Positions 27,149 to 35,676 are shown, numbered from the stretch's first letter. The stretch is 64,000 bases of DNA from Chryseobacterium vrystaatense (GCF_000737765.1 NZ_JPRI01000012.1:62001-126000), one strand, 5' to 3'. The notes: generated from the sequence alone by a model not told the origin. Numbers and translations: made by a program.

Positions 27149-27853
27149 TTACATGATATACTTCTTTGTTTTTACTTCAATTTCAGAACCTTCTGCCAGC
27201 ATTACAGAAATAGGGGTTTGTCCGTTCAGAAATCCAAAGTCTTTTCCATAAAGTCCTTTAAAATCAATATCCAGATGATACTCTTTGACCGGATAATGAT
27301 CCCATTTTGGATGGCAGACCTCATATTCCGAAGTTTTATTTTCTCTTTTGGTAAAGCCATAATAATGCTCGGTAATGAATTCAAATTCAGAATCATTTTC
27401 CATAGGGAGTGTGCTTTTTTCAGCAGTAATTTGAATAGAATGCCAACTTTTGTCTTTCCATGCATATTTCACGTTCAGCTCATCACCACTAACTTCAATC
27501 TGACTGTTCATTGGCATTGTTTTATAGTTTTCTTTATAAAATGAGTTCGCCACAAAACTCAGTGCATATTTGGGAACGATCTCCCGGATAAAAACAACAC
27601 CCCGTTTCCAGATATTCTTTTCTTTCTTTTTAACATAAAATCTTAAATTAACCTCTTCGAAATTCCGGTAAAAAGGAATTGAAAATCCCAGTAACCGAGT
27701 ATTTAAAAACATAAATCCAACGAGGCTCACGTAACATTTGCCGTGGTAAAAATCGAGTTCAGTTCCTTCAGGAATATATTTTTCCAAAATCTCCGGATCT
27801 ATTTCGTAATTGATGATGGCGAGTTTTCGCCATTCTGCCTGTAGAAAGTTCAT
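27149..27853 (-). CDS. DUF2071/YqjF-family protein
   Basis: The protein has 234 residues. It opens FLQAEWRKLAIINYEIDPEILEKYIPEGTELDFYHGKCYVSLVGFMF, the characteristic start of the DUF2071 family (acetoacetate-decarboxylase-like fold). There is no signal peptide. Family members often sit with TIGR01777, SRPBCC and DCC proteins, as here. The activity is unknown. It lies 70 bp after the SRPBCC gene and 89 bp before the TIGR01777 gene, consistent with one operon. Confidence 0.9.
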   Translation of the reverse strand: MNFLQAEWRKLAIINYEIDPEILEKYIPEGTELDFYHGKCYVSLVGFMFLNTRLLGFSIPFYRNFEEVNLRFYVKKKEKNIWKRGVVFIREIVPKYALSFVANSFYKENYKTMPMNSQIEVSGDELNVKYAWKDKSWHSIQITAEKSTLPMENDSEFEFITEHYYGFTKRENKTSEYEVCHPKWDHYPVKEYHLDIDFKGLYGKDFGFLNGQTPISVMLAEGSEIEVKTKKYIM

Positions 27854-27923
27854 TTTCTGTTATTTTTGTAGTTGATGGACAAGTTTCTCTATGATACAAC
27901 TTGGCATATTAGGCTGTTTCGAA

Positions 27924-28379
27924 TCAATTCTCCGCTTCTGCAGTTATCTTAATTAACTGATTTCGCTCCAGTAAGAAGTTTTGCATATAATTTTGAAGAA
28001 AAACATCATTGAAAAATCGTCCGATCCCCCCTAATGGAGACTCAAATTCAAAGATATCAATCATTAATACTTTATCGTTTTTCTTTTTAAAGATATGTTG
28101 ATGTTTCATTGTTTTAAAAGCTCCTTTAAGCATTATATCCGTAAATTGGAAAGGCTTTTCCATACTTATAATTTTTGTGGTCAGGTTTTGATAAATGCCT
28201 AAATGTCTGGCCCTCCATGTAACTGTTTCATCTTTTTCAATAAGTCCGGATGTCCTTCCTGCAATTGCTTTTTCGTTGGTTTTCCCCGTTGACTTCTGAT
28301 GCAGATCAATATCTCTTGCCAGATCAAAAACCTTATGAATATCTGCGTTGATGAAGGTCTCTAAATAAATTGCAGCCAT
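27924..28379 (-). CDS. SRPBCC-family lipid/ligand-binding protein
   Basis: The protein has 151 residues. The START/Bet v1-like pattern is clear: an opening strand IYLETFINADIHKVFDLARDIDLH, central WRARHLGIYQNLTTKIISMEKPFQFTD, GAFKTMKHQHIF, and a long C-terminal helix FLQNYMQNFLLERNQLIKI. Such folds bind hydrophobic ligands in a deep cavity. Its ATG follows six copies of a 7-bp repeat that make up the whole gap to the desaturase stop. The distance from any upstream ribosome contact could therefore vary by slippage. Confidence 0.88.
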   Translation of the reverse strand: MAAIYLETFINADIHKVFDLARDIDLHQKSTGKTNEKAIAGRTSGLIEKDETVTWRARHLGIYQNLTTKIISMEKPFQFTDIMLKGAFKTMKHQHIFKKKNDKVLMIDIFEFESPLGGIGRFFNDVFLQNYMQNFLLERNQLIKITAEAEN

Positions 28380-28421
28380 CTTTATTCTTTATTCTTTATT
28401 CTTTATTCTTTATTCTTTATT
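28380..28421 (-). repeat. Six perfect copies of a 7-bp tandem repeat forming the entire intergenic spacer
   Basis: Read on the minus strand, the 42 bases between the desaturase stop (28422-28424) and the SRPBCC start codon (28377-28379) are AATAAAG repeated exactly six times. The unit length is not a multiple of three, and each unit carries an A-rich, G-ending element like a weak ribosome-binding site. Confidence 0.97.
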
Positions 28422-29204
28422 CTAAAACGTCTCCTTTTTCTCCAGGTCCGGTAATGCCTTATCAATTCTTTCTGCCAGTTCCGGCAGTTTGATCGTGGGA
28501 ACTGCTGGAAAAAGATGATGTTCCATGTGATAAAACATACTGAAGGTAATTTTATTTTTCCATGATCCGCGCTGTGTTCTTGCGATACTGGGATTTTCAT
28601 GGGTATCATGATGGACAGTCCAAACCGCAAAAAATGCCATCAAAAACTCTCCAAACAACATGATGAACATGTGGTACATCAAAAAATGAATCTGGAAATA
28701 AAATACCGTGAACATAAACGCTGCAATCGAAATCAGCTCAATCATCATATTCCTTTTATATTGCTTATTGGCTTTTTTAAAAGTAATCCAGTGAATCAGA
28801 AACATATGTTTAGGTCCGTACAGGATCGCTTCATACCATTTCATAGAAGCTGATTTCCCTTCGTAATCCTCTTCTGATAGACAGAATTTATGATGCCTGA
28901 TGTGATTGAATTTTACGGCGTGAATAGATGTCATCATTAAAATACTGTTCAGATACAGGGACAGCCAGGTGAGGGACTTTCCAGTTCCTAAAGCATTATG
29001 AAAGCCATTATGGACCTGTCTCAGCGCGGTCAGAAAATAAAATCCTGAAAATGGAAGAGCCAGCCAGTAATATCCGTGATAAGCCAGTACCATCGAAATA
29101 AAAAACCATGGCAGACTGATATTATTTTCGATGAGCATTTCTTTAACAGAAAGATTCCTTAGATCTTTCCATTCTACTTTTCTTATAAGTTCAAGATGGT
29201 TCAT
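28422..29204 (-). CDS. Membrane fatty acid desaturase
   Basis: The protein has 260 residues with four or so membrane segments. Histidine boxes of the membrane desaturase/hydroxylase fold appear in order: HNGFH, HIRHHKFCL, HHDTHE and HMEHHLFP. They ligate the di-iron centre. Expected role: oxygen-dependent insertion of a double bond (or hydroxyl) into membrane lipids or carotenoids. It sits 12 bp after the DCC redox protein gene, which could supply reducing equivalents, although that is inference. It is part of the GbsR-headed operon. Confidence 0.92.
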   Translation of the reverse strand: MNHLELIRKVEWKDLRNLSVKEMLIENNISLPWFFISMVLAYHGYYWLALPFSGFYFLTALRQVHNGFHNALGTGKSLTWLSLYLNSILMMTSIHAVKFNHIRHHKFCLSEEDYEGKSASMKWYEAILYGPKHMFLIHWITFKKANKQYKRNMMIELISIAAFMFTVFYFQIHFLMYHMFIMLFGEFLMAFFAVWTVHHDTHENPSIARTQRGSWKNKITFSMFYHMEHHLFPAVPTIKLPELAERIDKALPDLEKKETF

Positions 29205-29216
29205 GATTTCAATTTT

Positions 29217-30029
29217 TTAAAGAGTAAGCCAGATAATAAATGCCAAAGCAGTCATTCTGAAAAGGATCCATGAGATGGTAGGAAGATAGCTTAATTTCAG
29301 CAGTTTACATCTTCTCAGGTGTTCAAGAAACATAATCAATACGACTACTCCAAAATAGGTGATATAAAAAACTGGAGTAAAATGAGTGAATAAAGCGGGA
29401 ATGAGAAGCAAGGTTCCCATGAGAGAAACTGTCATCATATTGCCGAGATAGTCCCAGATTTTCTCTTTCAAATATTTTTTCAGAAATACTACCTGCCAAA
29501 GGATCTGGCCAATACATACGGTGAGTTCCCTCAAAAAATTGTGGCTTAAATTAAATCCTAGTTTCCCTGAAAACACACTCAAAATATAAGCTGAAAAAAC
29601 GACTACCAGAACGATGTATGTTATTCTGTATTTAAAGTTGAAATCAGGAATGCATGCCTGGTCTGTCTTGTCGCCGGCAGATGGAATAATCTGTTTCCGG
29701 TTATAAGAAACGAATGAATACAGTTTCTTAAAGAACCAGTAAAGAGGCAGAATTCTGGCCATTTTTTCCATCAGAGGAAAAGAGTTTCCAATGATCAACA
29801 GAAGACTGTCCAATCCGTAAACAACTTCATTTTTGTTGTGATCTATTAATGCGATTTCATTTTTCGCACGGACAAAATCGATCATAGATTTATTGACGGC
29901 AGACATTTCTGTAAAGGCTTCTCTCCCATTCTCATCAAGCATTCCGCATTTTGTAAAACCTTTAGAATAGATATTACACATTGGACATTCATTGTCGTAG
30001 ATCAGGGTGTGGTTTTTTAAGGTTTTCAT
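29217..30029 (-). CDS. DCC1-family thiol-disulfide protein fused to a membrane domain
   Basis: The protein has 270 residues. The N-terminal 130 or so form a DCC (DUF393) domain with the redox motif CPMC in LIYDNECPMCNIYSKGF near residue 15-18. It also has LIDHNKNEVVYGLDSLLLI. The C-terminal half has four membrane segments (ITYIVLVVVFSAYIL, and so on). Typical DCC proteins are only about 130 residues, so the membrane half is an extension. It probably exchanges thiols or electrons at the membrane. It is 78 bp after one small membrane protein gene and 12 bp before the desaturase gene. Confidence 0.85.
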   Translation of the reverse strand: MKTLKNHTLIYDNECPMCNIYSKGFTKCGMLDENGREAFTEMSAVNKSMIDFVRAKNEIALIDHNKNEVVYGLDSLLLIIGNSFPLMEKMARILPLYWFFKKLYSFVSYNRKQIIPSAGDKTDQACIPDFNFKYRITYIVLVVVFSAYILSVFSGKLGFNLSHNFLRELTVCIGQILWQVVFLKKYLKEKIWDYLGNMMTVSLMGTLLLIPALFTHFTPVFYITYFGVVVLIMFLEHLRRCKLLKLSYLPTISWILFRMTALAFIIWLTL

Positions 30030-30107
30030 GATGATTTATTTTAAAAAGTTAGAAAATCTCCCCGGGTTCTTTTATTGGAGGATCTGAAAGTGATGTACAT
30101 CCAGATT

Positions 30108-30509
30108 TTAAATATCAATGTTTTCATGGTCTGTTAATTTTTCTTTATTCATAGCATGTTTACGGCCTTTCAGGAACAACAGAAGATTGAGGAGCATCAT
30201 CAGTCCGAGATAAATAGAAAATCCTCCGATCTTTTTACTTAAAGCAACCACCAGTCTTTCTAAAGTTTCAATCTGAAAGAATTCAATGATGCATAAAGCA
30301 AATCCAATATTCAGTAGATAAAAACCAATCTTAAAAAGAGAGTTGGTAGCCATTGCGATGTCTTTTTTCTGGTGAAAAATATCGATCATAAATGTCTTTG
30401 AATTTTTGAACAGAAACTGTGATACCAGTACGGTAAGAGCAATTACAACCGGTAAATAGATCATGTACGCTGTAAAATTGTACGTCGTGGTTAAAACTGG
30501 TGTGGTCAT
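30108..30509 (-). CDS. Small four-helix membrane protein, paralogue of its upstream neighbour
   Basis: The protein has 133 residues with three or four membrane segments: YLPVVIALTVLVSQFLF, LFKIGFYLLNIGFALCIIEFF and IYLGLMMLLNLLLFLKG. It aligns by eye with the 114-residue protein encoded just upstream through a shared core: Ala/Leu-rich helix, T-N-x-L/I, Y-Y/F-L-L-N-I/L-G. The C-terminus is charged. The gap between the two genes is 7 bp. Function unknown; the pair may form a heteromer. Confidence 0.8.
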   Translation of the reverse strand: MTTPVLTTTYNFTAYMIYLPVVIALTVLVSQFLFKNSKTFMIDIFHQKKDIAMATNSLFKIGFYLLNIGFALCIIEFFQIETLERLVVALSKKIGGFSIYLGLMMLLNLLLFLKGRKHAMNKEKLTDHENIDI

Positions 30510-30516
30510 AGCAGTA

Positions 30517-30861
30517 TTATTTTAATGTTAATTTGTTTCTTAAGAAGTAAAGGGCAAAAATGTTTATATAGTGCAGGGCACAAAGAATCATGGTTATAGA
30601 TCCAATTCGTATGGCTGTGACGGCAATGACTTGCTCCATAGAGTTAACCCGATCCCAAAAAGCCAGATTAACTGCGATATAGCCAAGGTTCAGCAGATAA
30701 TAACATCCAAGAAGTATCCTGTTGATGGTAAGGCACATGTCCTGATCATGGATAAGATACTCCAGATAAGATTTTCCCGCCTGGAAACATCTCCTTCCAA
30801 CATCCACGGTCATGTAAGAGCTCACTGTAAGGAAAATAAGGTATGACACTATATTAAACAT
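30517..30861 (-). CDS. Small four-helix membrane protein, first of a paralogous pair
   Basis: The protein has 114 residues. Membrane segments are VSYLIFLTVSSYMTV, ILLGCYYLLNLGYIAVNLAF and SITMILCALHYINIFALYFL. The order of segments and the Y-Y-L-L-N-L-G core match the next gene. The start codon lies 15 bp downstream of a palindromic site shared with the gbsR promoter. I do not recognise a named family. Confidence 0.8.
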   Translation of the reverse strand: MFNIVSYLIFLTVSSYMTVDVGRRCFQAGKSYLEYLIHDQDMCLTINRILLGCYYLLNLGYIAVNLAFWDRVNSMEQVIAVTAIRIGSITMILCALHYINIFALYFLRNKLTLK

Positions 30862-30876
30862 CTTATAAATATTATA

Positions 30877-30896
30877 TTTTCAGTAATTTTTGAAAA
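30877..30896. promoter_or_regulatory. Palindromic operator, copy 1 (TTTTCA-N8-TGAAAA)
   Basis: The plus strand reads TTTTCA, GTAATTTT, TGAAAA. The same 20-bp site with one base changed lies at 31485-31504. The match extends four bases further (TTAA on the minus strand). It lies in front of the first small membrane protein gene. No clear -7 element is seen here. Confidence 0.7.
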
Positions 30897-30930
30897 TTAA
30901 ATTCAAATAAAAAAGGATTCAAATCCTCTT

Positions 30931-31446
30931 CTATTTTAACAGGTTGGTGATCTTACCGACCAGCCAGTGATCATCGCTTTTGATCGCCAGATCCATAATA
31001 TTATTGATCTTTCCGGTCACAGAACTGAAATCACTCATCAGCTTTATAAATTCTTTGGCTTCTTCAGAATCGTTATCTTCTATATTCTTCAGTTCTTCAA
31101 GAAATGAAATAACAGGTTCTATTTCTCTTTTTCTCCGCTCTTTTGTGATCTGTTTGAAGAGGTACCAAACGTCTTTTTCTGCTACGAAATATTCTTTACG
31201 GTCCCCTTTGATGAATTCTTTCCTTACAATTCCCCAGTCTATCAAAGCACGGAGATTCATATTGGCATTTCCTCTTGAAATCTCCAGCTGTTCCATCACT
31301 TCATCCGTAGAAAGCGGTTTACCGGTAGCCAAAAGCAGTGCATGTACCTGCGCCATCGTACGGTTGATTCCCCAGTTGGTCGCGAATGTTCCCCACGTCT
31401 GGATGTACTTTTCTTTTGCTTCTGAAAGTTTCATTTGTTTCTCCAT
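30931..31446 (-). CDS. GbsR/MarR-family transcriptional regulator
   Basis: The protein has 171 residues. It has the GbsR pattern: KYIQTWGTFATNWGINRTMAQVHALLLATGKPLS, then a winged helix-turn-helix (DEVMEQLEISRGNANMNLRALIDWGIVRKE, wing GDRKEYFVAEKD), then C-terminal helices for dimerisation. GbsR relatives repress genes for osmoprotectant or membrane functions. It heads a leftward cluster, with 69 bp to the next gene. Its promoter contains the operator at 31485, suggesting autorepression. The transcription start implied by the -7 element would leave a leader of only about 10 nt. The Met at residue 5 (31434) is therefore an alternative start. Confidence 0.9.
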   Translation of the reverse strand: MEKQMKLSEAKEKYIQTWGTFATNWGINRTMAQVHALLLATGKPLSTDEVMEQLEISRGNANMNLRALIDWGIVRKEFIKGDRKEYFVAEKDVWYLFKQITKERRKREIEPVISFLEELKNIEDNDSEEAKEFIKLMSDFSSVTGKINNIMDLAIKSDDHWLVGKITNLLK

Positions 31447-31461
31447 TTCTTAATTCTATAG

Positions 31462-31491
31462 CAAATGTAATTATATTTTTTGAATTTTCAA
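31462..31491 (-). promoter_or_regulatory. Promoter of the GbsR-like regulator gene (-33 TTG, 19-nt spacer, -7 TACATTTG)
   Basis: On the minus strand TTG (31491-31489) is followed by exactly 19 nt and then TACATTTG (31469-31462), an ideal flavobacterial promoter. The -33 box lies inside the palindrome at 31485-31504. Confidence 0.75.
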
Positions 31492-31504
31492 TAATTTTTG
31501 AAAA
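31485..31504. promoter_or_regulatory. Palindromic operator, copy 2 (TTTTCA-N8-TGAAAA)
   Basis: The plus strand reads TTTTCA, ATAATTTT, TGAAAA. It differs from copy 1 at one base and covers the -33 box of the gbsR promoter. It is the best candidate for the binding site of the adjacent GbsR-like protein. Confidence 0.75.
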
Positions 31505-31723
31505 TTAATTTCACTTCAATGCTCCCATAACACATATCTACTTATATAACAGTCATTTAAACACAAAACCATCTGCGTCTTTCATCTTTATTAATTCATT
31601 TTATTTTCGTAATACCAAATAGATCAAGGACATCATACCTATACAGAAACTGACCTTCCCACAACCTCAGAAACTGTGGCACAAAAAATGATGGATTTTC
31701 CCATATCATATAATCATTGAAAA

Positions 31724-33043
31724 ATGGACACAAAATCAGAACAGCACATTATACAGATGTTTCAAAATCAGAAACAATTCTTTGCAACCCGTGAGACTCA
31801 ATCGCTTCATTTCAGGATTAAGCAGCTGGAACATTTCAAAAAAGTATTTACAGAACATACCGATGCCCTTTGTGAAGCTTTGTTTACTGATCTGGGAAAG
31901 AACAGACAGGAAGCAGAATATGCTGAAATAAAGCTTGTCGTAGACGAATTGGATTATTGTCTGGCTAATCTTGAAACATGGGCAAAACCTATTGAACAAC
32001 CTACCATTAAGCATTCTTCAGGGAGTGAAATGCTTAGTAAAATTACATTCCAGCCCTATGGTGTCACCTATATTGTAGGTCCTTTCAATTATCCGGTTCA
32101 GCTCACGTTCAGTCCTTTAGTGGGAGCGCTAATGGCAGGAAATACAGCGATCATCAAGCCATCAGAAAACACCCCTAATGTCGCCAATGTTATTGAAAAA
32201 ATTGTAAAAGAGGCATTTCAGCCGGAATATGTAACCGTGATTCAGGGCGCTATAGAAGAAAATACTCTCCTACTGAGTCTGGACTTTGACTATATTTTCT
32301 TCACAGGAAGTCCCAATGTAGGAAAGATTGTGATGAAAGCTGCTGCCGAAAAACTGATTCCTCTTACTCTTGAATTGGGAGGTAAATCTCCTACCATCGT
32401 TCATAAAGATGCTCATCTGGACAAAACTGTTGAAAGAATTACAAGAGGAAAGTGGATGAACTGCGGGCAAACCTGCGTGGCACCCGACTATATTTATGTC
32501 CATGAATCCATCAAAGATGAACTGATTTTAAAACTCAAGGCTTATCTGGATAAAAAGTATCCGGATTCTTCATTGGGAAAGATTGGAAAAATTGTATCCC
32601 GGCAGCAGCTCAAGCATCTTGCCGGTTATTTAGAAGCAGCTAAAGATAAAGTAGTTTATGGAGGAACATATGATGTAGAAAGCCGTTATTTTGAAGCCAC
32701 ATTAATGGATAATGTAACATGGGATGATGCTGTGATGCAGCAGGAAATATTTGGCCCGATCCTTCCGTTTTTGACGTATACAGATATCAATGTTGTTTTG
32801 GATGAAATTAATGCCCGTCCTAAACCACTTGCTTTATATATATTTTCAGAAGACAGCAATTTTGCTGAAGATGTGTTGAACAGAACCACCAGCGGGGATG
32901 CTGAAATCAACAGTACGCTGATCCATGTAGGAGCACATTTTCTGCCTTTTGGAGGAGTTGGAACTTCTGGTATGGGAAAATACCATGGTAAATACAGCTT
33001 CGAAACCTTCAGCCACACCAGGTCTGTTCTGGAACTTAAATAA
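31724..33043 (+). CDS. Aldehyde dehydrogenase (class 3-like, short form)
   Basis: The protein has 439 residues, the length of ALDH3/coniferyl-aldehyde types without the longer C-terminus. It has VGPFNYPVQLTFSPLVGALMAGNTAIIKPSENTP (NAD site), FTGSPNVGK, Glu217 in LELGGKSP and the catalytic Cys251 in NCGQTC. It also has EIFGPILPFLTY and the closing motif FLPFGGVGTSGMGKYHG. It oxidises a fatty or aromatic aldehyde to the acid. It is divergent from the GbsR operon across about 280 bp and could be functionally linked, since membrane-lipid breakdown yields aldehydes, but that is speculative. Confidence 0.94.
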   Translation: MDTKSEQHIIQMFQNQKQFFATRETQSLHFRIKQLEHFKKVFTEHTDALCEALFTDLGKNRQEAEYAEIKLVVDELDYCLANLETWAKPIEQPTIKHSSGSEMLSKITFQPYGVTYIVGPFNYPVQLTFSPLVGALMAGNTAIIKPSENTPNVANVIEKIVKEAFQPEYVTVIQGAIEENTLLLSLDFDYIFFTGSPNVGKIVMKAAAEKLIPLTLELGGKSPTIVHKDAHLDKTVERITRGKWMNCGQTCVAPDYIYVHESIKDELILKLKAYLDKKYPDSSLGKIGKIVSRQQLKHLAGYLEAAKDKVVYGGTYDVESRYFEATLMDNVTWDDAVMQQEIFGPILPFLTYTDINVVLDEINARPKPLALYIFSEDSNFAEDVLNRTTSGDAEINSTLIHVGAHFLPFGGVGTSGMGKYHGKYSFETFSHTRSVLELK

Positions 33044-33149
33044 TAATCAATAAAGCTGGAGAATAATACAGTTCGTATTTTGTGAGACCAAAAAGCAGCA
33101 ACAGATATATTTTCTTCATCTTTATTAATAGGTTTAAACATAAAGAAAA

Positions 33150-33175
33150 AAAGAAATCTCCGGGGAGATTTCTTT
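33150..33175. terminator. Bidirectional terminator
   Basis: A twelve-pair stem AAAGAAATCTCC / GGAGATTTCTTT, flanked by A- and T-runs on both sides, between convergent stops at 33043 and 33187. Confidence 0.85.
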
Positions 33176-33186
33176 TTTTTTTAATA

Positions 33187-35676
33187 TTATTTTGAAATTG
33201 CTTTATAGCTTTCGATAAGTCTTACAAATTCAGACCTATAGCCTTCGGTATCGTTTGCTTTCCCCTGTCTTGCCAGGTTTTCAATCTCAGAAAAATCTTT
33301 TTTGCGGATCAAATCAGATTTTCGAAGGACGAGCCCAAACCAAGCTACAGATGACGCAAATTTAAAGTCAGAACTTGCTGAAGAGAGTTTTCCGGAAGCG
33401 TTTCCAACAACCTGACTAATCTCTTTACTGGCATCTCCATCCGGCTTTTTATACCTGAACTTTACCGTTGCCAGCTCACTTCCAAAATCTCCTGAAGATT
33501 CTGTACGGGTATATTTCAGACTGCTGTCGTTCGGAAGAAATTCTGATTTCGTCCCTGCAGGAATGATCTCATATAAAGCCGTTACCGTATGTCCGCTTCC
33601 CAATTCTCCCGCATCAATCTTATCATTGGTAAAATCTTCATTCTTCAGTTTCCTGTTTTCGTAACCGATCAAACGGTAAGAACTTACATATTTGGGATTA
33701 AATTCAACCTGGATCTTCACATCTTTAGCAATTGCATACATACTTCCTGCAAATTCTTTTCCCAGAAATTTATTGGCTTCCTGAAGGTTATCTATGTACG
33801 CATAATTTCCATTGCCTTTATCTGCAAGTGTTTCAAGCATATTATCTTTGTAATTCCCCATTCCGAAGCCAAGACAGGTAAGGAAAACACCGGATTTTCT
33901 TTTTTCTTCAATGAGGGCCTGCACATTGGAAGTAGAAGAAGCCCCGACGTTAAAATCTCCATCAGTAGCGATAACAACACGGTTGTTACCACCTTTAATG
34001 AAGTTTTCCTGCGCCAGTTTATATGCCAGTTCGATGCCCGCTCCACCAGCTGTACTTCCTCCTGCCTGAAGATTATCCAGAGCAAGCATAATCTTTTCCT
34101 TCTCCTGAGCCGAAGTCGGGGTCAGAACCATTCCTGCACTTCCTGCATATACTACAATTCCTACTTTATCCTGCGGTCTGAGCTGGTCCAGCAATACTTT
34201 GAAAGAGGATTTCAGAAGAGGAAGTTTATTCGGTGAATCCATCGACCCTGAAACATCAATGAGAAACACAAAATTAGATGCCGGCAGCTTGTCCATAGCG
34301 ATATTCTTTCCCTGAAGGCCAATCTTCAACAGCTTATGATCCGGATTCCATGGGGCATCGCTGTATTCTGTATTTACTGAAAACGGATCGTTATTTTTAG
34401 GTTGGGGATAAGTATATTTAAAATAATTAATCATTTCTTCAATCCTTACCGCATTTTTATCTACAGCCTGCCCGTTATTAATCATTCTTCTGATATTGGA
34501 ATAGGCAGCATTATCTACATCAATAGAAAAGGTCGACAACGGCTGATTTTTTGTCAGTTCAAAAGGGTTTTCTACAAATTCGTCATATCCCTCATTATCT
34601 GAAACCGGGTTAGGTTTATATTGATTAATGGTTTGCTCCATCTTCTCCATTCTTCTTTTTTCCTTTCTGGAAAGTCTTTTCGTCTTCACCACAATTACCC
34701 CGTTTACACCTCTGCTTCCATACAATGCAGATGCTCCAGCTCCTTTTACCACTTCCATACTTTCAATCTTTTCAGGATTTAAGGTACTAAAGTAATTCCT
34801 TCCCTCAACTTTACCGTTGACAACAATTAGCGGTTCATTCGTACTGTCCAGGCTTTTCATACCTCTTATAACGATTGGATTGTTATTATTTAAATAGCCA
34901 ATGTTAGGTGTACCAGGTTTATTTGCCATCGCATTCCTATTCCTTCGCTGACTTCCATACGCCTGTATCTGAATGCCTGCTACCCTTCCCGCCAGTGCCT
35001 GTGAAACATTACTATTTGAAGCAATATAATTTGGCTGTATAGTACTTGATGCTGACGATTGAGCAGCATTTTTTTTCGTTGCCATCAGACTTGTGACCAC
35101 TACTTCTTCAATACTTTTTGTTGTTGTGGTATCATCCCACTGTTTTCTTTTTATTTGTGGAGCAGAAATCACAGTTTGATCCTTCTTTTTAATATAATAC
35201 TCATCCGTTGAGTAGTCGGACCGTTTTAAAGCAAAAATTTCATCGTTCTTCTGAGCAGCTGCAACTCTACCTCTATCCTTGGGAACCTTAGCATCTTCAT
35301 AGGCCAGATCAGGCAATTTTTGTGACAATTCTGAAGCTTCGATTTCTTTTTCAATCTTAGATCTGACTATACTGTCGGTTGCACGAACACTGTTCTTTTC
35401 AGAATGGGTTTCGGTTCTGTTTTTTACGATTAAAGGTTCTGAACTTTCATGAGTTTTATCTTTAGTGATAAAATAAAATGCACCCAATCCAATCATTAAG
35501 CTGGCCGCAATTCCATAAGGAAACCAAACAGGCAGTATTCTCTTTTTTTCTTCTTTTTTATCTAATTGTTCTTCAACCTTTGCCCAAACATTATCAAAAC
35601 CCGGAAAAACAGCCGGCTCTTCTGAAAGCTTGGAAGCATCATTGAATCTTTTATCTATATCTTGATTATTTTCCAT
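33187..35676 (-). CDS. Membrane protein with TonB-plug domain and VWA domain (YfbK-like)
   Basis: The protein has 829 residues. A cytoplasmic head of about 50 residues is followed by one membrane helix (about 52-70) and a charged linker. Residues of about 188-335 are a complete SusC-type plug domain: EVVVTS, then VSQALAGRVAGIQI, NPIVIRGMKSL, EPLIVVNGK, and PEKIESMEVVKGAGASALYGSRGVNGVIVV. A von Willebrand N-terminal region (about 370-450) and a VWA domain (about 466-630) follow. The MIDAS residues are D-V-S-G-S at 474-478, Thr in GGSTAGG, and Asp in ATDGDF. A DUF3520-like tail closes it. There is no beta-barrel. The head and placement after an ECF sigma gene suggest an anti-sigma-like role. 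Confidence 0.9.
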   Translation of the reverse strand: MENNQDIDKRFNDASKLSEEPAVFPGFDNVWAKVEEQLDKKEEKKRILPVWFPYGIAASLMIGLGAFYFITKDKTHESSEPLIVKNRTETHSEKNSVRATDSIVRSKIEKEIEASELSQKLPDLAYEDAKVPKDRGRVAAAQKNDEIFALKRSDYSTDEYYIKKKDQTVISAPQIKRKQWDDTTTTKSIEEVVVTSLMATKKNAAQSSASSTIQPNYIASNSNVSQALAGRVAGIQIQAYGSQRRNRNAMANKPGTPNIGYLNNNNPIVIRGMKSLDSTNEPLIVVNGKVEGRNYFSTLNPEKIESMEVVKGAGASALYGSRGVNGVIVVKTKRLSRKEKRRMEKMEQTINQYKPNPVSDNEGYDEFVENPFELTKNQPLSTFSIDVDNAAYSNIRRMINNGQAVDKNAVRIEEMINYFKYTYPQPKNNDPFSVNTEYSDAPWNPDHKLLKIGLQGKNIAMDKLPASNFVFLIDVSGSMDSPNKLPLLKSSFKVLLDQLRPQDKVGIVVYAGSAGMVLTPTSAQEKEKIMLALDNLQAGGSTAGGAGIELAYKLAQENFIKGGNNRVVIATDGDFNVGASSTSNVQALIEEKRKSGVFLTCLGFGMGNYKDNMLETLADKGNGNYAYIDNLQEANKFLGKEFAGSMYAIAKDVKIQVEFNPKYVSSYRLIGYENRKLKNEDFTNDKIDAGELGSGHTVTALYEIIPAGTKSEFLPNDSSLKYTRTESSGDFGSELATVKFRYKKPDGDASKEISQVVGNASGKLSSASSDFKFASSVAWFGLVLRKSDLIRKKDFSEIENLARQGKANDTEGYRSEFVRLIESYKAISK

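Noticed and set aside
28403..28630. A minus-strand ORF ending in the 7-bp repeat
   Set aside because: It lies in another frame of the desaturase gene and continues into the repeat only because the repeat lacks a stop in that frame for a short stretch.
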